Source: Bacteroidota bacterium (GTDB taxonomy: Bacteria; Bacteroidota; Bacteroidia; Chitinophagales; Chitinophagaceae). From it: 26,605 nt of DNA. The first letter of the stretch is position 1. Every line of letters starts with the position of its first letter. Under the pieces are notes generated by a model. That model worked only from the letters and a program-made list of their open reading frames with translations, did not search any database and was not told the origin of the DNA. A program made the position numbers and the translations under genes. The stretch covers positions 1 through 26,605 of the forward strand of contig JAEZDC010000077.1 in assembly GCA_023429825.1 (NCBI GenBank), read 5' to 3'. Shown here piece after piece: positions 21,894 through 26,605 of the stretch.

Positions 21894-24122
21894 TTAGTTC
21901 ATACTTGTTTTCATCATCTTTTGCTTTTCCTCGAGCTTGTTGTAAGCAATGATGAGAATAGCGCCGAGATTTTTATGCGGCGGAATATAATCGTCGAATC
22001 GTTCTTTTCTTGTCGGGTCCTTGAAAGTTGCTTCGAAACTCTTCCACATTTGTGGCCAGTTGAGTTCTTTATCTTGTCTCAACGTTTCAGCGATGTGTGA
22101 GATCATCGGTCCGTTGATGAGACCCGATCCTACTTGTTTAGATGAAATGATATGTGCTTCAGGACACACCTTCAACACGTCATTTAAGTTGTGATATCCG
22201 CCACAGCTACCCAGCAAAACAACTTTGGCTGAAGGCTGCAACTGTTCAATAGTATACCGAACATAATAGCTATGTCCACGATGTATTACCACGGTAGGAT
22301 TGATGCCTTTCTCATACAAATATTCATTTAAATGCTGCTGAGCCTTGGCATCAAGATCTTTGTCTTCATCTAATGGCTTATTCGCATAGATAGTGATAGG
22401 AGTTCCCTTAGTGGAAACTACTTCTACCCATTCCGGTTTATCGATGATCTTCCAGTTGTTGTTTCTAAAACTGCGCACAAAACCACCAAATACATTCTGA
22501 CCATCTTTATCACCATAGAAATACTGCTCAATAATAATGCGGCCTGAAGTATCTTTTAAATTACCTGCAGGCATGTAATGAACTGGTTGAATACCCAGCG
22601 TAGATACAATATCTACTTTGCTTGAAGTATCCATGGATTGGAAGATAGTATTAAGTAGGTTGTAGATCGTTCTGCCTCTTTCACTCTTAGCATCGTTCAG
22701 ATTCAATTGTACCTGGCTGAGGATAAGCTTCTTCAGGCTCTCATTCGAAATACTTCCATAAGAGTCTGCTACATCCACCGCATCTTCCAGGCTGTTCGTT
22801 CTGTCAAGCCTGTCCACAAAGTTTTGCATCAAGGTGACTGCATTGGCCGAATCCATCTTCTTTAAGAAATCATCCAGTGTGTTAAAGCCTGCAGCCATCT
22901 TTATCCACTTTTTGAAGTGGTCGTATTTAACCGATTGAAGTAACGTATCAGCACTCGGTGTTTTCATTCTTTCGAATATCCGCTTGTATACACCTAAATA
23001 ACTACTCGTATAAATATCCGCTTCACCATATATGGCTAAGTAATACAGTTCTTCAGGAGTGAGATTTTCAATTCTTTTAAACCGGATAGCATCAGGAGAG
23101 TCGTGCAAGCCATTGATATCTGTGATGTATGGATCTCTCACTTTCTGGCGCATTCTCGTTTCAAGTGCATGATATACCATTGGCGTATCCCCCTTCAGCA
23201 TTCTTTCAGAATAACGGATCTGGCTTCTGACAAGTGCTCTGTAATACTTATCTGAATTTTCAAGTTGATTTTCACTTACTGCATCAGCAAGCGTGTCAAA
23301 CGAAAGGTTGCCCCGATAGATATCATCTAAAAAAGGAAAATACAATCTCCCGCTTTTCATAGTTGCCATCTTGTAAATGGTCTTCACCAGTTGATCATCT
23401 ACAGCAGCGATCTTACGGCTGAAAGAATTACCTGCACCTGCATAGGTATATATCTCTTCCTGGTCTCTTTTGGCAACAGCAATGATCACACTATCCGCAA
23501 AAGGCACGTTAGGATTCTTCACCAGTATCTGCATCACCTTCGACGGGTTGCGCTTCATGGCTTTTAAAATCAACTCATCATTCGAGGCTTTGATGCCTGG
23601 ATTTTTTTGGAAAGGGAAAGCCCTTATCAAAATTGTTCCTATCTCAAGTTCGTTTTTAGCAACTACAGGGTAAATGGAATTGCCAAATCTTTCTAACTGC
23701 ATCGCTTCCTTATAAGCTTTTATGAGGTCGATCAGCATATCTGCCTTTAAAACTTTAGACCGGTATCCATTTTCATAAGCAATCAGCACATCTGCAACAC
23801 CACGAAGAAACTTGATCTTATTGTTATTGTCCAGGCTGGAGTTCATCTCCATTTCAGACTGGAGATCATCGATCACATTTTTTAAATAATAGGTGATCTG
23901 GCTATTGAGGTCATCATCCCTTGTTACATTGAAATTGTCATCGTCCATTCCATCAGCCCTGTATAAGGTGCGTTGGGCCTTATCAATATTCTCATGAAAT
24001 ATCTGCCGCATGAGCGGAATATCCGTTTTCTTTTGAGAAGGTTGTGCATAGGAAAATACTGACGCGAGTAGCAATACCAGTAAGGCTCCACCAATTCTTA
24101 TTCTCATCAAATCAAGTTTCAT
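21894..24122 (-). CDS. Exported protein with putative caspase-fold (clan CD) C-terminal domain
   Basis: A 742-residue protein without a family name I can give. A signal peptide covers residues ~7-26 (RIRIGGALLVLLLASVFSYA). Residues ~30-500 are mostly helical and repetitive in feel (DLIKAYKEAMQLERFGNSIY, TPEELYYLAIYGEADIYTSS). From ~560 an alpha/beta domain appears: a strand-like TPITIYAN, VVIHRGHSYYV with H614 and H617, then AKVVLLGSCGGYHNL with C640, and later AHIISSKQVGSGLING. A hydrophobic strand ending at His-x-Gly-His-Ser and a second strand ending at Gly-Ser-Cys-Gly resemble the His/Cys dyad of clan CD peptidases (caspase, gingipain, separase, CHAT). Activity is not shown. The terminator downstream and promoter box upstream make it monocistronic. 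Confidence 0.75.
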   Translation of the reverse strand: MKLDLMRIRIGGALLVLLLASVFSYAQPSQKKTDIPLMRQIFHENIDKAQRTLYRADGMDDDNFNVTRDDDLNSQITYYLKNVIDDLQSEMEMNSSLDNNNKIKFLRGVADVLIAYENGYRSKVLKADMLIDLIKAYKEAMQLERFGNSIYPVVAKNELEIGTILIRAFPFQKNPGIKASNDELILKAMKRNPSKVMQILVKNPNVPFADSVIIAVAKRDQEEIYTYAGAGNSFSRKIAAVDDQLVKTIYKMATMKSGRLYFPFLDDIYRGNLSFDTLADAVSENQLENSDKYYRALVRSQIRYSERMLKGDTPMVYHALETRMRQKVRDPYITDINGLHDSPDAIRFKRIENLTPEELYYLAIYGEADIYTSSYLGVYKRIFERMKTPSADTLLQSVKYDHFKKWIKMAAGFNTLDDFLKKMDSANAVTLMQNFVDRLDRTNSLEDAVDVADSYGSISNESLKKLILSQVQLNLNDAKSERGRTIYNLLNTIFQSMDTSSKVDIVSTLGIQPVHYMPAGNLKDTSGRIIIEQYFYGDKDGQNVFGGFVRSFRNNNWKIIDKPEWVEVVSTKGTPITIYANKPLDEDKDLDAKAQQHLNEYLYEKGINPTVVIHRGHSYYVRYTIEQLQPSAKVVLLGSCGGYHNLNDVLKVCPEAHIISSKQVGSGLINGPMISHIAETLRQDKELNWPQMWKSFEATFKDPTRKERFDDYIPPHKNLGAILIIAYNKLEEKQKMMKTSMN

Positions 24123-24131
24123 TAGAGATTA

Positions 24132-24139
24132 CAAAAATA
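24132..24139 (-). promoter_or_regulatory. -7 promoter box of the caspase-like gene
   Basis: On the minus strand TATTTTTG is a perfect TAnnTTTG, ending 9 bases before the ATG at 24122. It forms the left arm of the inverted repeat at 24132-24177. Confidence 0.5.
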
Positions 24140-24177
24140 CGACCAAAGCTGCTTTGAGACAGTCTTTCGTATTTTGG
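24132..24177. repeat. Inverted repeat in the caspase-like / response-regulator divergent region
   Basis: CAAAAATACGA (24132-24142) and TCGTATTTTGG (24167-24177) are inverted copies matching at 10 of 11 positions. A smaller hairpin CAAAG-CTG-CTTTG lies between them. The left arm contains the promoter box of the minus gene, so a regulator binding here could control it. Confidence 0.45.
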
Positions 24178-24248
24178 CTGCAAGTTCCGTTAGCGACTGT
24201 TAACAATTAGATAATGATAATGAAAGGGCTAACTGGATATGATAAAAT

Positions 24249-24256
24249 TATTTTTG
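24249..24256 (+). promoter_or_regulatory. -7 promoter box of the response regulator operon
   Basis: TATTTTTG is a perfect TAnnTTTG and ends 16 bases before the ATG at 24273. No clear -33 TTTG is seen. Confidence 0.5.
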
Positions 24257-24272
24257 CGTAAACGAATTGTTA

Positions 24273-24944
24273 ATGGAGAAAGGCAAAAAGGTATTGATAG
24301 CAGATGATGAACCGGATATACTGGAGATCATCAGCTATAACCTTGGAAAGGAAGGCTATACGATCTATACTGCAAAAGATGGAAGTGAAGCGATAGATAA
24401 GGCAAAACAATTTAAACCAGATCTCATCATTCTCGATATAATGATGCCCCGCAAAACGGGCGTAGAAGTTTGCGAATACCTGAGAACACAACCTGAATTC
24501 CAGGAAACACTCATCATTTTCCTTACTGCGTTAAGCGATGAAGCATCTCATATAAAAGGGCTAGAGACCGGCGCTGATGATTATGTTAGTAAACCTATCA
24601 GTCCTAAAGTGTTGGTGAGCAGGGTGAATGCACTGTTCAGAAGAACGCATAAAGATGACAAGCTCTTAAAGCTGGGCGATCTTACAATTGATCCTGTAAA
24701 ATTTTTAGTGTCTGTTAATGATAACCAGGTGATGCTTGCAAAAAAGGAATTTGAATTACTATACCTGCTTGCCACAAAACCGGGAAGAGTTTTTTTGCGT
24801 AACGAAATACTAAGCAAAGTATGGGGCGATGATGTGATCGTTGGCGATAGAACGATCGATGTACACATCAGGAAGGTTCGCCAGAAACTCGGCGTGGATT
24901 GCATCACCACTGTTAAAGGTGTGGGATATAAATTTGAATTGTAA
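24273..24944 (+). CDS. OmpR/PhoB-family response regulator
   Basis: A 223-residue DNA-binding response regulator from the ATG at 24273 (MEKGKKVLIADDEPDILEII); a TTG two codons earlier is unlikely. The receiver domain has the acidic pair D11-D12, phospho-acceptor D55 in LIILDIMMP, the switch threonine in FLTALSD, and the lysine in DYVSKPISP. From about residue 125 to the end is the OmpR-type winged helix: KKEFELLYLLATKPGRVFLR, the recognition helix region VGDRTIDVHIRKVRQKLG, and the wing TTVKGVGYKFEL. It is partnered by the kinase 63 bases downstream. In Bacteroidetes such pairs are often called PhoP/PhoR-like, but no phosphate genes are present here to support that signal. Confidence 0.95.
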   Translation: MEKGKKVLIADDEPDILEIISYNLGKEGYTIYTAKDGSEAIDKAKQFKPDLIILDIMMPRKTGVEVCEYLRTQPEFQETLIIFLTALSDEASHIKGLETGADDYVSKPISPKVLVSRVNALFRRTHKDDKLLKLGDLTIDPVKFLVSVNDNQVMLAKKEFELLYLLATKPGRVFLRNEILSKVWGDDVIVGDRTIDVHIRKVRQKLGVDCITTVKGVGYKFEL

Positions 24945-24957
24945 ATTTGGTTGTCGT

Positions 24958-25004
24958 TCATAATAAGCAGGTTTGTGAATACGGTCATTCAGCCGTTATT
25001 ATGA
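24958..25004 (+). promoter_or_regulatory. Long inverted repeat abutting the kinase start codon
   Basis: TCATAATAA (24958-24966) and TTATTATGA (24996-25004) are perfect 9-bp inverted arms around 29 bases. An alternative inner stem pairs AATACGG with CCGTTATT. The right arm ends 3 bases before the ATG at 25008, so in the mRNA it could limit kinase translation or protect the transcript end. Confidence 0.45.
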
Positions 25005-25007
25005 GCA

Positions 25008-26063
25008 ATGAACGCTGCGATGTTTAAAGCAAAAAACCTTTCCCCACGGCAATTATCTTTTTTTACAGCTGCTATTTTATCGGCACCTATCGGTTGCGGT
25101 TTTTTGTTTGTGACACCTGAATGGGAGATCGCACTGGTTGCGTTTGCGATCACTTTCATCGGTAGTTATTATCTCATCCGTTTTGTACTGGAATGGTTCA
25201 TTTATCGAAAAATAAAGCTCATCTATAAATTCATTTATCAAACAAAAGCAACCAAGAGAGAAGAGACGTACTATAAATACATCCTGCCACAAAAAAGTAT
25301 TGATGAAGTAAGAGCAGATGTAGAACAATGGGCGGAACAACGCAGTGCTGAAATAGAGTTGCTCAGGAAAAACGAAAGCTTCAGGAAAGAGTTTTTGCAG
25401 AACCTTTCACACGAATTCAAGACACCCATCTTTGCGATACAAGGATACGTAGATACACTTTTAGGAGGTGCACTGGAGAACCCGGGAGTGAATCGGAAAT
25501 TTTTGGAGAATGCTGCGAAGAATGTAGATAGAATGGTAAACCTGATAGAAGACCTTGATGAAATAACGAAGCTGGAAACGGGCGAACAACCCTTGAATAA
25601 AACAGCATTCGTGATACAGGATATGATAAGAGAAGTGTATGAATCATTATCTCTTAAAATGTCTGCACAAAGTATTACGGCTGCCATTAAGAAAGGGTGC
25701 GAACAACCGATCACGGTATATGCCGATAAAGAAAAAATAAGACAGGTGATCATCAATATCGTGGAGAATGCCACCAAGTACGGTAAGGTGGGAGGAATAA
25801 TAGAAACAGGTATTTATAAGACTGATGAAAAAACGGTATTGATAGAGATAAGCGATGAAGGAGTCGGCATTGCAGAAGAACATTTAGCGAGGATCTTTGA
25901 AAGGTTTTATCGAACAGACAGGGGGAGAAGCCGTGATGTGGGTGGAACAGGTTTGGGTTTAGCTATTTGCAAGCACATCATTGAAGCGCATGATCAAAGT
26001 ATTCATGTAAGAAGTAAATTAGACGTAGGAACCACGGTAGGGTTCACACTTGAAATAAAATAA
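25008..26063 (+). CDS. PhoR-like membrane sensor histidine kinase
   Basis: A 351-residue kinase for the upstream regulator. Two transmembrane segments (about 17-35 and 40-62) are joined by only ~5 residues, so there is no periplasmic sensor domain and sensing may occur in the membrane or via other proteins. A linker helix (KSIDEVRADVEQWAEQRSAE) leads to HisKA with phospho-acceptor H135 in QNLSHEFKTP. The ATPase domain is complete: N box NIVENATKYG (N254), G1 DEGVGI (283-288), F box RIFERFYR, G2 GGTGLGLAI (312-320). An in-frame ATG four codons downstream (25020) is an alternative start. It is co-transcribed with the regulator, and YbjQ follows after 17 bases. Confidence 0.95.
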   Translation: MNAAMFKAKNLSPRQLSFFTAAILSAPIGCGFLFVTPEWEIALVAFAITFIGSYYLIRFVLEWFIYRKIKLIYKFIYQTKATKREETYYKYILPQKSIDEVRADVEQWAEQRSAEIELLRKNESFRKEFLQNLSHEFKTPIFAIQGYVDTLLGGALENPGVNRKFLENAAKNVDRMVNLIEDLDEITKLETGEQPLNKTAFVIQDMIREVYESLSLKMSAQSITAAIKKGCEQPITVYADKEKIRQVIINIVENATKYGKVGGIIETGIYKTDEKTVLIEISDEGVGIAEEHLARIFERFYRTDRGRSRDVGGTGLGLAICKHIIEAHDQSIHVRSKLDVGTTVGFTLEIK

Positions 26064-26080
26064 TCAAATCATTTCAGTTT

Positions 26081-26398
26081 ATGCTAGTCACTACAACCAA
26101 TAACATCGAAGGAAGACCCGTACAAACATATCTTGGTATTGTAACGGCTGAAGCTATCATCGGTGCCAACATTTTTAAGGATCTGTTTGCAGGAATCCGT
26201 GACATCATCGGCGGAAGAAGCGCTACTTACGAAAGAGTGATTGAAGAAGCAAAGAACAATGCACTGAACGAACTGATACAAAAAGCACAGGCATTAGGTG
26301 CCACAGCTATCATTGGCGTTGATCTCGATTTCGAGACCATCGGTAGCGGTGGCAGTATGCTGATGGTGGTTGCCACCGGTACAGCGGTGAGGTTATAA
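26081..26398 (+). CDS. YbjQ family (UPF0145, putative heavy-metal-binding) protein
   Basis: A 105-residue protein matching the YbjQ/UPF0145 family along its full usual length: NIEGRPVQTYLGIVTAEAII, GANIFKDLFAGIRDIIGGRS, YERVIEEAKNNALNELIQKA, and LGATAIIGVDLDFETIGSGG ending with MLMVVATGTAV. The family is small, cytoplasmic and ring-forming in solved members; a metal-binding role has been proposed but is not firmly shown. It lies 17 bases after the histidine kinase and has no -7 box of its own, so it probably belongs to the same operon, which suggests it responds to the same signal. Confidence 0.93.
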   Translation: MLVTTTNNIEGRPVQTYLGIVTAEAIIGANIFKDLFAGIRDIIGGRSATYERVIEEAKNNALNELIQKAQALGATAIIGVDLDFETIGSGGSMLMVVATGTAVRL

Positions 26399-26449
26399 GC
26401 GCTAATTCAATATAATTTATCAACGGTAGTTCGGTGCTGCAACTTGCGT

Positions 26450-26475
26450 TTTTATGCAATGACCACTGCATAAAA
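26450..26475. repeat. Inverted repeat downstream of ybjQ
   Basis: TTTTATGCA (26450-26458) and TGCATAAAA (26467-26475) are perfect 9-bp inverted arms around 8 bases. No T tract follows on either strand, so it is not a classical terminator. It lies 12 bases before the TTG start of the partial frame at the window edge and may be an operator. The rest of 26399-26486 shows nothing recognisable. Confidence 0.5.
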
Positions 26476-26486
26476 CTGAAGAAAAA

Positions 26487-26605
26487 TTGCGTATTAATAC
26501 TATAGTTTTTATTACAGTTTTTGTCTTACTTGCACTCATTCAACCGGCATCGTATTCTATAGATGAACATAACCCTAAAGCCCGATACATACACCTGCAG
26601 CACAC
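26487..26605 (+). CDS. 5' fragment of a putative exported or membrane-anchored protein
   Basis: An open frame runs from TTG 26487 to the window edge (39 codons). The in-frame stop TGA at 26460-26462 limits it upstream, and no ATG or GTG is available in frame. It begins MRINTIVFITVFVLLALIQP, a plausible signal or anchor segment, then turns polar (ASYSIDEHNPKARYIHLQH). The layout resembles the N-terminal anchor of the haem-binding proteins such as that at 3142, but the defining CxxCH would lie outside the window. Function is not assignable. Confidence 0.4.
   Translation, partial: MRINTIVFITVFVLLALIQPASYSIDEHNPKARYIHLQH

Noticed and set aside
25271..25777. 168-codon minus-strand frame opposite the histidine kinase
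   Set aside because: It is Ser/Cys/Phe-rich low-quality protein, as expected from the antisense of a Glu/Lys-rich kinase.
1..26605. CRISPR arrays, tRNA/rRNA genes, transposases, prophage or toxin-antitoxin genes
   Set aside because: No regularly spaced repeats, cloverleaf-like segments, transposase motifs or phage genes were seen on either strand; composition looks even. A covariance-model scan was not possible.

Overview
The window looks like a chromosomal segment of a Bacteroidetes bacterium, most likely family Chitinophagaceae. The evidence is gene content: DUF4783, DUF5522, DUF6970, a Bacteroidetes-type haem-binding domain protein, a TonB receptor, an OmpR/PhoR pair, and outer-membrane proteins ending in Phe. 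Several starts also have the Bacteroidetes -7 promoter box TAnnTTTG a few bases upstream, and most starts lack a Shine-Dalgarno sequence. Base composition looks even and AT-leaning throughout. I saw no insertion sequence, phage gene, tRNA, rRNA or CRISPR array. Genus is not determinable from sequence reading alone.

Layout. (1) 1-3000: the 5' part of pheS (minus, runs off the left edge), a small secreted DUF4783 protein (minus), and gpmI (plus). Two copies of a 27-nt intergenic repeat in opposite orientation flank the last two. (2) 3142-6359: a plus-strand unit of a membrane-anchored CxxCH haem-binding protein, a small protein with a His-rich tail, and a haem/metal-type TonB-dependent receptor, probably a haem or metal acquisition locus. 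(3) 6422-7247: engB, then a 31-codon membrane peptide gene with a strong Shine-Dalgarno. (4) 7267-12104: a large UvrD-type helicase fused to an Fe-S PD-(D/E)XK nuclease (minus), a DUF6970 lipoprotein (plus), and an overlapping minus-strand operon trmB - DUF5522 - alkyltransferase-like protein. (5) 12201-17650: plus-strand genes for a PAS sensor protein without an ATPase domain, a FAD oxidoreductase-Rieske fusion, a small membrane protein, a double-PDZ protein and a DUF1028 protein. (6) 17702-24122: two large minus-strand exported proteins. One is a propeller/barrel protein with what looks like a dead peptidase domain. The other has a putative caspase-fold His/Cys dyad. A plus-strand metallo-beta-lactamase-fold hydrolase lies between them. 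(7) 24273-26398: an OmpR-type response regulator, a PhoR-type kinase and a YbjQ protein in one operon, followed by the start of another exported or membrane protein at the right edge.

Most genes are housekeeping or conserved Bacteroidetes families, and I found no complete, obviously new multi-gene system. The best candidates for something undescribed are the 742-residue exported protein with a caspase-like C-terminus (21894-24122), the 1126-residue pseudo-peptidase/propeller/barrel protein (17702-21082), the haem-binding/His-tail/TonB locus, the 31-residue peptide, and the 27-nt inverted intergenic repeat. No gene-free stretch exceeds 300 bases; the longer gaps hold the terminators, promoter boxes and dyads listed below.
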